Assembly (NCBI GenBank): GCA_007644065.1
Contig: VJWN01000017.1
Coordinates: 372,001 to 436,000, forward strand
Source: Margaritispora aquatica
Taxonomy: Eukaryota > Ascomycota > Leotiomycetes > Helotiales > Discinellaceae
Length of the DNA stretch: 64,000 nt
Direction: 5' to 3'
A program made the position numbers and the translations under genes. Shown piece by piece: positions 1-9,556 of the stretch (position 1 is the stretch's first letter; each line of letters begins with the position of its first letter). Below the pieces are notes generated by a model that searched no databases, was not told where the DNA came from, and saw only the letters and a list, made by a program, of their open reading frames with translations.

Positions 1-708
1 AGCAACTGACTAGACTCCCCTCAGCAAATCATTTTTAGGTAGATAGATAGGTGCCGTGTTAGATATCTTGATACAGGAAAGTGCGGAAGAGAGGGAGACA
101 CGGCATGGCACTCAATTGTCTTGTGTGTTTCGTTACACATATAATAGGTTAATGAAACACAAATACGAAATATAACCAAGCAATCTCATTTCAGGATCTG
201 AGCTCCAACAAAGATACTCGCCTCTTGTTCGTATTGCAAAAACACATCGGAACCTGAATTCTACATCTACTTCTATTACCACCACTTAGGATAGTTAGCT
301 AAATTGTGATAATCAGGGAACAGTGTACCGAGCTCGAGTGAGCCAGCCTCAGCTGTAGGGAGATATTACGACGAGTTATGAAAATTGAGGATTGTATTGG
401 GTGATGTGGAGAGGTGGTTAAGTTGAGATTGAGATTGAGATTGAGATTATGGTCAATGTATTAATTTGTATATCTATCTATCTACCTGCCTCCTCTTTTT
501 TCTCCGTCACTGTATCTAACTATACTCCGAATATCTATCTACTCCATTTCCCCAACCCATCTACTTCCATTTCTATTTCCACTTCCATTCTTTTCCCATC
601 CACGGAACAATACATACAAACCTAGCCATATACTCATACTCGAACACGATTTCCACTTTCAGCAAAAGCACATCTTCACCCCACCCCACCCCAATCCCGA
701 AAGACATT
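1..708. other. intergenic, 3' side of the FAD monooxygenase
   Basis: I see no convincing coding region here. It contains a short tandem repeat of TTGAGA (four copies, about 423-448), a TATC/TCTA tract near 470-485, and a pyrimidine-rich stretch from 485 to 710. It lies downstream of the minus-strand gene that ends at 709, so part of it is probably 3' UTR. Confidence 0.5.
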
Positions 709-2268
709 CTACTCATGGCTATCTACCACCACCTTCTTCTCCTCCTCTGGCGGCGGAGGCATATGGCTTTCAAAAAACCTCACAAACGGCCCCGGCGCCT
801 CAACATCGAAGATCATCTCGAGATTATCCCACGTTCCCTGCGCAATAGGTTGCATGCGCTCAAACATGCTCTGTTCGTATTCTTTTACCGCGTTATCGAT
901 CTCCCCCCATTTGGCTTCCCAATTCCCCTCACCAGCAAGAGCAGCGACCAACCCCCTCCCCAAAAGTCCCGCATCCCACATGCCGCAATTGACGCCCTCG
1001 CCCGCAAATGGCGTCATCAGATGCGCGGCGTCGCCGAGCATCGTGAGACCGGCTCTGTGCTCCCACTTGAAGCCGATGGGGAGCATGTATAAAGGCTTCA
1101 CACTGATCTTTTCTTCCTTGGCTGCCGCTTCGAGACACCCAACACGGATGAGTTCCTTCAACTCGTCGCACCAGGTGCCGAAAAGGCCGTTTTCGGGGTC
1201 CAACAGTGTCACGCTGAGTTCGGAGGGTGTAAGATTGAGGAGATTTTGAGAGGCGAGGTATCGGTACCCATCCACATCGCGCTTTTCATCCCGGACTCTA
1301 TTTCCCTTCTCATTGCCATTGCCATTGTTATCGAGAAAAGGTCTTCCCGCCTCCCCACCATCTTCAGGTTCCCTAAGCATCAAGTACACCCTCGCGCTGC
1401 CCCGCCCGGCCCTCTGCGCCATGACGCTCCGCCATGCCGCAGAAGCGGTATACGACCCTTTCCCAATGAATTCCGCTAAATGCGGATATTTCTCCTCAAT
1501 AGAGGGGATGGTGAGTGTGATGCAGGAGACGCTGCTGGGTTGTGGGGTCGTGGAAGTGAGGAGTGAGCGTGCGCGTGACCAGGCGCCTGAGGAGTCGAGG
1601 ATAAGGTTGTATTTCTCGGTAGAGGTGCTGCTGGTATTGGTGTTGGTGAAGCGGATGGTGTATTCTGAGATTGAGGCATTGGGTGGGGATGAAGGCGCAA
1701 TGTCCAAAACTTTACAACCCCATCTCAACTCTCCAACAGCCTCGTCTCCATCGAGTTTCAAACTCCGCAACAAAAGCGCCATCAACTCATTCCTCACCAC
1801 CTCTGGTCTGCCTCTTCCCCCACCAGCACCCTCGCCCCCCTCTTTTCCAACATCCTCTTTTCCACCACTTTCCTCCCCCTTCCCACCATCTCCCTGCATC
1901 GCAAACTCATCCCAGACCCTCTTCCCCTTCTGATCGGCAATGACATACGCCTCCTCACACACCTGACCCTGGCTCTCCAATAAGCTCTCAAACTCCGCCC
2001 AAAGCCCACACTCCTTCAAGGCCCACAACCCACTCTCCTCGTGCAAATCAAGACAACTCGATACCTGCGTCGTCGACACCTCAGAATTCGGGTCTGTAAG
2101 TGGTGAGGACCGGGCTTCGAAGAGCGTGTAGGGAATGCGAGATTTGGTGAGCATGGAGGCGAGTGTTAGGCTGACGGGACCACCGCCTAGGATGGCGATT
2201 TTGGGGAAGGAGGGTAGTGAAGATGATGGTTGCGAGGGAGCAGTAGTGGTGGTGGTGCTTGGCGACAT
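709..2268 (-). CDS. TetX-like FAD-dependent monooxygenase
   Basis: This single-exon 519-residue protein belongs to the class A flavoprotein aromatic hydroxylases, which use NAD(P)H and O2 to hydroxylate or degrade a ring substrate. The N-terminal dinucleotide-binding motif ILGGGPVSLTLASML is at residues 26-40, ending the first strand with acidic E51. The second FAD motif is GDAAHLMTPFAGEGVN at 412-427, a form typical of the TetX-like branch, and RPEVVRNELMALL (154-166) matches the conserved arginine segment of that branch. The central DG motif is degenerate: LDSSGAWSRAR (224-234) replaces the usual GADGAWS. A Gly/Glu-rich insertion (127-153) and an Asn/Gly loop (313-325) are low complexity. 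The substrate is unknown. No partner gene is adjacent; the SesA-like gene downstream on the + coordinate is on the same strand but 1.4 kb away. Confidence 0.85.
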   Translation of the reverse strand: MSPSTTTTTAPSQPSSSLPSFPKIAILGGGPVSLTLASMLTKSRIPYTLFEARSSPLTDPNSEVSTTQVSSCLDLHEESGLWALKECGLWAEFESLLESQGQVCEEAYVIADQKGKRVWDEFAMQGDGGKGEESGGKEDVGKEGGEGAGGGRGRPEVVRNELMALLLRSLKLDGDEAVGELRWGCKVLDIAPSSPPNASISEYTIRFTNTNTSSTSTEKYNLILDSSGAWSRARSLLTSTTPQPSSVSCITLTIPSIEEKYPHLAEFIGKGSYTASAAWRSVMAQRAGRGSARVYLMLREPEDGGEAGRPFLDNNGNGNEKGNRVRDEKRDVDGYRYLASQNLLNLTPSELSVTLLDPENGLFGTWCDELKELIRVGCLEAAAKEEKISVKPLYMLPIGFKWEHRAGLTMLGDAAHLMTPFAGEGVNCGMWDAGLLGRGLVAALAGEGNWEAKWGEIDNAVKEYEQSMFERMQPIAQGTWDNLEMIFDVEAPGPFVRFFESHMPPPPEEEKKVVVDSHE

Positions 2269-3639
2269 TGTGATGTAGTCGAGTTAGTCTTTATTGGAAG
2301 AATTGGTGATTGGTTCCTGTTGTTTCCGTTTGATGTAATATGGTGGAATATTCGTATAGATGCACTGATACCAGGAAAGAAAGGAAAGTTAATCGAAACT
2401 TGCAGATGCCTCCTTGGGTACTTATACCTCACTCCCCGCTCCACCACTGATCCGCTCACCATTTGGACGGAACCTTAGAAAAATCCCGAGACTTCGATTC
2501 ACAAACACGGACTCTTAGAAAAACCCCGCCTCGCTTACAATCGCTTATAAGATGATCGACAAAAGGGACTAAGCGATGCATCATGTGACTCAAACACCTC
2601 ATATCACCATACCGATACCTCCGTATGTGTACACATACAGTAAGCTCTATCAACCGAGAAAGGAATCCAAAAGCTTTTAGAAGATTGCAAGAAGATCGCA
2701 AGAATATTACATCGAGGCCAACTGTCCCCTAGTCCCATTTTGTGGCTTTGCGGACCAAACCGTAAACAGTGACTAAAAAGCTTGCAAGTGTAATTAGCAC
2801 AATATCGAGTCAGCTTACTTAGCTCTACCTTTCAAGCTAAAACAAAATGTCGTTCTATGTATTGACGGCGTGTTCTGTAGAAGATCAAGGTAGTAAAACA
2901 GCCTGATCGAAGACCTTGTTGGGCTGTGATAAAAGAAGTTGATGGCATTTAATCTTGCATACTACTAGTACCCGGAGCTCTACTTCGAGTCGATCGGGAC
3001 AGGGAGTATGTATGGGCTTTAAAGCCAGATAGCTGCCTCTGAACAGAGCACTCCCAAAATGTCTTCTCGAAGAAATAGCTATTCGATCTAACTAGCCGTT
3101 TCGTTGCCGACCAAGTTATATTCTTTGTGTGGATGGATTACAACTACTTGATATTGTTCAACTTCACAAGGTTTATTTGTATCCAATCTAGTTCTTACCC
3201 TGCGAGGGCTTGATCCCTAGGGCAAACATAAGGCATCTAAGCAATTGCAAATCAGAAAGGTTAGGAAAACCACTTTAAAAAAAAAAAACTTTCGACGAAG
3301 GAAAAACTAATCTAGATATCCTTAAGTTTACCGGTCTATTACTAGATTTATCAGTATGTCGTATAAATATAAATAGCTTTGCATTCCGCGTTTGATAAAT
3401 AAGTTTTTATATTAAATGATAGAAAACAACTTGCTCTTTCCTAAAGGCTAATTAAAAAAGATTCAAGTAAATCGCCCACTAAACATAAAATCAAAGCTTC
3501 AGCCGCCACTCACAAACGAAATAACATCTGGCGAACGCGTAAAACAGTCGCTGAAAGAGTTGTTCGAGTATCTTGATAAGGTCTTGGGCTCAGGTGGACG
3601 GACAAGTGTGTTCGAGTAGATGATTGGGAAATGAAGAAG
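2269..3639. other. intergenic region
   Basis: There is no supported gene. The part just above 2268 should hold the promoter of the FAD monooxygenase. From about 3230 to 3490 the DNA becomes AT-rich, with an A-tract at about 3277-3289, and looks like decayed sequence, but I found no paired terminal repeats there. Confidence 0.45.
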
Positions 3640-6600
3640 TTATGATGTAGTGGATTCGTGTGTAGTTCCATAATTTTGAAGAACTGTAACATCAAAAAGC
3701 CGTGAATTTTGTATCGTGGCTCTGATTGGCAACGAATCCGGCAAAGGATTTACCTTCTGTTCAATCACTGTCGTCGCTGGCACCGTCCGTTGCGCCAAAA
3801 GTCCTCCAAAACTACGCTTCTTCGACTTCATAAGGACCGAAACATGTTGACCACCAAGCTCATCTCTGTTCTGAACCTCTCGACCAACAATTTGGTTTCG
3901 CTTTGAAGTTAGAAGCCCTAAAAATCTTCCCGAGTTCCATGTGAGGACCTGGATGCTCTCATCCGGGCGACTATCTCGTTGCAAATAACCCCTTTGATTG
4001 AGCCAAATTTTATCAGCAGAAGAGCCTGTGTGCGGGATAGAAATTTGAGTTTCAAGCACCGTAAATCCCATTGGCTTAGGCGCTGCAGAGTCGCAAGTCG
4101 CAACAGAATGACCCAGTTCCCCACTATCCAAACAATTCCCATTGACAATAGCGTAAACAGACGTGAGATGTGAGTCCTCCAGAAACCCGGCCCAACTATT
4201 CAAGTGCAAGTCCACTGGGATTGAGGACTCCCTATTCCGGTTCAGGAACGCGGCTTTAAAACCCTCTGACGATAATCCGGTCTTGTCCAGTATCTCAAGG
4301 ACGCAGCAGACGAGCTCCGCGATTTGCTTTCGGAATTTATGAAATTCCACCCAGACTTCTTCAATAGCACTGTCATGATCACTGCCAAAGGCAGCTTGAA
4401 GACTCGTCCCAAATTCTGAGGAAAGCAAATCGGGAAACTGTCGATTTATGAGAGCCTGTATGGGCTTCATAGTAAAAATATCACGCAATTTAACTCTCCT
4501 GGCATTTCCGGTGCAGTGACTGATCTCAACCCCAAGATACATATTCAGAATTCTAGGATTTGCCCGTGATGGTTGATTGGTCCATTTATTCCAGATGGCT
4601 TGTTTCTGCGTTGTGCCTGGTAACTTTTTCTGGGTTCCTAGTACGGTGATGCCCACATACTGAGAAGCTGACAAGCCAACTTGACGCTCATCGAAAGTCC
4701 ATGAGGAGGCGGCAGTGCCTAGAGGGACCATTTGTAGTCCATGGTGTCTTTCAAGGTCGTCAAGTTTGTATGTGCACGCGTCGTTGATTCTCAATCCGCT
4801 GATCAGGAGCTTTTGGTCTTTTCGGATAAGGGCATTGTCATGCATGTCTGAAAACGGCGAAGGAATGAGATCAGAGAATTTAAACCAATGGCATGGCACT
4901 GCGCCTTTGACAGGGCACTTCATCCTATCTCCGGCTTGACATATAAGCCCAGTCGAGACATTGAGTTGTCTGATATGGTTGGGATAATGTTCTCCAGCTG
5001 AAACTTCCCATACCGGTCCCCATGTATCCGCAAACGCGTCAATTGACGTCAATATTGAGAGCGGATAGTGCATAGCGCTAGAAACCTTTGGCTCAGTCCA
5101 TAGAGGCTGACAAGTCCATACTTTCTGGCAGTTGAGAAACCCATCAAGACAAGCTAGGCTCTTAAGTGAAAATCGAAAACCAATAACGGGGTTCTCGGAA
5201 TCGCCTGCTACGAGAAAAGCCGACTGGTCTAGGGCCATGTACTCAAGATCAAACCGTGAGCCGTGAGACCCCATATAGGAGACTAGCCCGATATCCAAGA
5301 GTAATGTGAGGATCCTGCACAAAACCAAAATATCATATGGAGGAATTGACCGTCCAAGAGATATGCCAAGGCTCTCCATCAGTCTCTCACAGGCAGGCAT
5401 GATGACTTCCAACAGTGTTGACGACGTGACATGATCAGCTAGGGTCCGACCACCTTTCAGAATTTTCATGACGGCGTTGGCAATCCCTTCGTGAAAGTCA
5501 ACAATGGCTTCTCTTTCGATCTGAACCATTTCTGCAATGTCTCCAGGTTCCCGTTGTATCAATATCGTGAAAGAATTGTTACAAAATCCCTTCTGCCTCA
5601 GATTTTCGATGTTATCGAGGATATGGCAAAGAATTAGATAGCTCTTTCCAAGACTCAGTCCAACGCAGATTGGGTTGTCTGATGTGCTTTGTGAGATGGA
5701 GGTGGTGGTTGAAAAATGCAGAATCTTATCGAGGCATTTCCACACCTCTAACTGGCAATGAAAGCTCTTGAAGAAGTCGTCTTCCCGTTCGATACGACAG
5801 CTGGTAGGCTCATACTTTCCATTGGACTGATAGAACTCAGATCTTTCTACAACCATCTCCTCCAGTTTGTCAAGATCTTTGTAGTGACTTTCAGGGTTGA
5901 TCAAGTAATCGTCATCGTCAAAGCTCTGGTCGACATCCGAGTCGGCGTCATGGAAATCTTGCCTGTGGCTCGAGGACTCTGGCTCACTCGGCTGGGTTGG
6001 TTCGACTGGAGACGCAGTATTTTGGAAAGAATTAGTCCGCATTGATCTGCCCTTGGATACATAAGGATCTTGTAACATCGACGTCGATATTTCCTGCCGC
6101 CTGTCGAGAGCATCCATTTCAGTTTTCATCTTGCCATACCCTAAATGCGGAGACATGCTGCTAATTCTCCCTCCATGACCTAAAGGCAGACGTTTTTGTG
6201 GGTTGTTTCTTCTGTCTCGAGTGCTAGCGTATAATTTGATTACAGTAGTCCACCTATCTACCACACTCTTTGTCTGTCCTTGGTGTAATCTCAGGCAAAG
6301 GCAGTGCCGTGCTAGTCGTGGCAGATCGTCGAGCACTTTATGAGGTGATTTTTGGGACATCAAGTTGAGCAAGTCGTGAGCTTGTACCTTTGAATCTTCA
6401 AGGATGTCCCAACGGCAGAGAACACCATCTTGATTGATACCAACACAGTAAATATCACTGCTACCTCTAGCTATATCCAAAACCACGGAGGGCTTCCAAT
6501 ACGTTTTATTGTTCTTGATATTAGGATTCAGGTTGTGAATCAAGTCCGAACTGAACACGATATCGTTAGTATATTGGCTAATAATCTCAATTTGAGGTAT

Positions 6601-7109
6601 ACGTACTCAAAGCGATCTGGGAGGGTAGGGTCTATCTTAGATACCTCCTCAATCGCCTTGACCAGCTGTTCTTTCCTTTCTGAGCTCGTCAATTTTGGAA
6701 ACTTCGTTGCTAAGAGTAGGATGTCGATTAGAAACCCCTCCACTAAATCATCCACAAGACCACCTCCTCCAGTAGTCCGAGTTACATTTGCCGCCCCATA
6801 CCTCCTCCAAATATTTCCTTTAAGTTTAACCTGTCTAAGGAGTCTATCAAGTTGACGAGCTTGATACTGCCAGGCATCTAAAGTACGAACAAATACAGGC
6901 TCTGCTGTTAGCTTGTCCGCTTCCATACATTGTCTTATATCTCGGAGGAGTTCTAAAATAAGAGGGAGTTTTGTCCCCGTCGCCTTTAGATTTGTTGGAA
7001 GACCGACTTCGTCCCAAACAGCCTGATAGTACCTGTAAGTAGAATCGATACTTGACATAACCCCCCTAAGTTTGCGCGCTGCTTCCTTTACTAGTTCGAT
7101 GTCTGACAT
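3640..7109 (-). CDS. SesA-like N-terminal domain protein, large unassigned C-terminus
   Basis: Two exons, complement(3640..6550, 6607..7109), are joined across a 56-bp intron with donor GTACGT, a perfect TACTAAC branch point and a CAG acceptor. The product is about 1137 residues. The start chosen is the Met of MSDIELVKEAARK; an in-frame Met exists 15 codons upstream. The first roughly 130 residues are helical with the pattern VGLPTNLKATGTKLPLILEL, which resembles the SesA/NACHT_N domain at the N-termini of fungal STAND (NLR-like) proteins. The next segment (DIARGSSDIYCVGINQDGV...CRWDI) resembles a segment I associate with other fungal proteins but cannot name. I see no Walker A/B, ankyrin or WD repeats in the remaining 900 residues, so this is not a canonical NLR. 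An acidic linker sits around the DSDVDQSFDDDDY motif. The function may lie in allorecognition or signalling; this is inferred only from the N-terminal domain. Confidence 0.65.
6551..6606 (-). other. intron of the SesA-like gene
   Basis: The donor is GTACGT and the branch point is TACTAAC, followed about 12 nt later by TTCAG. Removing the 56 bp joins the N-terminal SesA-like frame (ending at DRF) to the long downstream frame (SDLIHN) in phase 2. It is a textbook ascomycete intron and is what unites the two reading frames into one gene. Confidence 0.85.
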
Positions 7110-7293
7110 CCCGATCGTATGAAAGCTAGTAGAATTCAGGAATACGAAGTGCAAACCCTAAGGATTCTTTACAAACAAGGCTGCGAGCGGAGTAGAAGCA
7201 AAGCGATATACTAAATACCTATGCAGATATGCGCGCGGTCACGACCACAGTAATCTTACCTACCGGGGTCGATAAGGCTGGGCCCAAATATTA

Positions 7294-7538
7294 CTCTACC
7301 CTCCCAAGAATAAAGTTTATTCAGTGGAGACGTGTAGATAGCTAACTAGGGTGTCGAGCGAGTGATATATCAGGTTTTGCGCCCTGTCGAGCTCTCGAGA
7401 ACCTTCTACAGCCACGCTGACTAGGATAAAAGACCAACTTTTGGCCTGTGTAACCAGCCAAATCAGGGCCTCGAGCCATTCATAGCAGCGGAATCCAGCA
7501 AGACCCGCCAAATAAACATTATTCTTGGGAGGGTAGAG
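7294..7538. mobile_element. MITE-like element with 28-bp TIRs and TA duplication
   Basis: The left end (7294-7321) begins CTCTACCCTCCCAAGAATAA. The right end (7511-7538), read on the other strand, is identical except for one base at the 21st position. Immediately outside both repeats is TA (7292-7293 and 7539-7540), the target duplication expected of Tc1/mariner-type insertion. The element is 245 bp and has no transposase; a 64-codon open frame fills the interior between the repeats but resembles nothing I know and is probably chance. The insertion lies about 185 bp upstream of the SesA-like start codon and so may sit in its promoter. It is presumably non-autonomous and mobilised in trans. 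Confidence 0.8.
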
Positions 7539-7540
7539 TA

Positions 7541-8570
7541 GCGCCGTGGGGAAGCACTGCTTACCTTACCTTAGCTACCTATTTTTGGAACGAATCAAGG
7601 CTAAGATATAAGGGTAAGTAGGTAGGTACATAGGTACTTCCATTGCAGACGGGTCAGTCCATAGATAGACACGTGATGATCCCCGTGTTTTCCTAGGTAC
7701 CTACTTAGTAGAAGAAGCATATTCTTATTATTCTTATTATTATTATTGTTACTATTGCTATAGTTATAATACAAAGCTAAGGTACTCACTACATCTTAGC
7801 ATATTATCACATGACACTACACTACCTGACTACCTTAGCTACCTACCTGAGGCTCTTTTGCTCGGTGGAGCTGAGAATCTTCAAGCGAGTTAAAGAGTGG
7901 AGCGGAGGAAGCCGATTTTGCAAGTGGCTGTAGGTAATCGCGAAGCTCGGTTGCGATCTCGGAACCGAAAGTGCCATGGAGACCGGCAGAGACCCAATAG
8001 GGTCTGATGGTACAAGAATCATCCTTGTGACATGTGTCATGTGACACTCCATCCCAGGTTGATTCGGTTGACTCAGGTCGAGTCATATATCTGCTCAATA
8101 TATTTCCATGTTGACTCGTCGTTCATGGGAGTCGAGAGAGAAGCATTAGGGAATTTTCAATTAACCCTGATATCGGTTTGTGTTATTGTGGTGCATGAAT
8201 GAGGTGGTGGCAGAGTTACACAAACTACCTTGCTAACCACTTTGGACAAACAAACATCATTTCAAGTCACACTTCCACATGATCATAGATACCTTCTTCG
8301 ACAATATTTCAATTCCCTATCAATTCACACGTCCTTAATTACCCTCGGATCGCAAATGCCCAGCGCGCTTTTCAATAGCAAAAACGAACAAGCACGCATA
8401 TGATACAAAAAGAATGCTCGTCAGAAGAGAATCCTTTCACCTCATGTCTTGAATCCACCATCATGCCCGATAGGCTCTTATTCCTTTCCCATTCATTCTA
8501 TCCATCATATTCATCTTCATTCCATCAACTCGTCATAGTATCATTGGATACGTGAGTAAATGCTAGGCAT
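7541..8570. other. intergenic region with TACCT/AGGTA-rich tracts
   Basis: No gene is supported. Several direct and inverted runs of TACCTTACCT, GTAGGTAGGTA and TAGGTACCTA occur at about 7563-7590, 7612-7640, 7690-7710 and 7830-7850, together with an ATT/TTA microsatellite near 7728-7752. The 8160-8570 part is the downstream flank of the rhodopsin gene. Confidence 0.5.
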
Positions 8571-9556
8571 TTACTCATCATCGCCAACTCTCAAGCTGCC
8601 CTCCACACCGAGTCCACGGGACCAGAAGCCATCAAGAGATTGAGCCTTGCGTCCATGAGCGAAGAGAAGCCAGAAACCGAAGACTGGCTTGGCAAGAACA
8701 TCGAGAACGGCATAAGCCATAATCTCAGCATCAACTGACCAGACACCAGCTCCTTCACCAAGACCCCAAACAATTGGGTACATGGTCCAAAGAATAAGAG
8801 TGAAGCCTCCAATGCTGGCGAAGAGCTTGGCTGTGTTGTTATCCTTGGCCATAACCGAACGACGACCTGGGACAGCGAGCTCGTAAACGATAACGAGGTA
8901 AGCAACGCAAGCCATTGCATAGTATCCCCACTTCTGTCCTGAGCTTGTACCGAATGCAGCGAACAATCCAGTGACGATCATGATGACATCGGCGACGACG
9001 GCAACCAAGATCTCAGCACCATTCAAGCCAGCCAGGAAGGCCAAGTCGAGGAGAAGGAGGGGAGTGGTGACACTCCAATCGACATAACGAGCCCAGAATA
9101 CTTGTCGGAATACGTGCTCATAGGTGTCTGGGACGTGCTTATGGGCCTCCTTGATGATCGAGTGCGAGTATGAGTTTCCATCACCGGTGGCCATGGCGAA
9201 GTATGAGATTGCAGCAAAGGTGGTGATCATAGCTGTGATAACGTGGAAGAGACGCTTTTGCTGTTTGGTCGTTAGAAATCGAATGTGCAAAGGGATTGTG
9301 CTACTTACAACTGGTACCGTCCATGCCATTGCGTAGAAAGCAAAGCTTGACAACAGCATAATCACGAAGACAACCTATTCCGAATTAGCATAGCAATGAA
9401 GCTTCAGACGTTCTTACTCACCCATAGGGTCTTCTTTCCTCCATCGCCAGCCACCTCATAGGTAGGTGGTGTTGGAACAACGGTTGGGAAGGATGTTGGA
9501 GCAAGCAACGATGAGGTTGCAGTCTTGAAAGCTTCAGCCATCTGATCTTGAATCAT
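8571..9556 (-). CDS. microbial rhodopsin, proton-pump type (CarO/LR-like)
   Basis: Three exons, complement(8571..9260, 9309..9374, 9422..9556), encode 296 residues. Both introns are clear: GTGAGT...GCTAAT...TAG and GTAAGT...TCTAAC...CAG. The product is a seven-helix retinal protein of the plasma or an internal membrane. Helix C reads RYVDWSVTTPLLLLD, giving D128 (counterion, bacteriorhodopsin D85), T132 (T89) and D139 (proton donor, D96). Helix F has WTMYPIVW (225-232), and helix G has LDVLAK with D254 and the Schiff-base lysine K258. E236 and E246 are placed like the release-group glutamates. All residues for light-driven H+ pumping are therefore present, unlike sensory or retinal-free opsin-related (YRO2/HSP30) proteins, which lack the lysine. 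An alternative start is Met6. Carotenoid genes that supply retinal are not in this window. Confidence 0.93.

Noticed and set aside
7317..7511. 64-codon frame inside the MITE
   Set aside because: It starts and ends within the inverted repeats and shows no transposase motif; likely chance.
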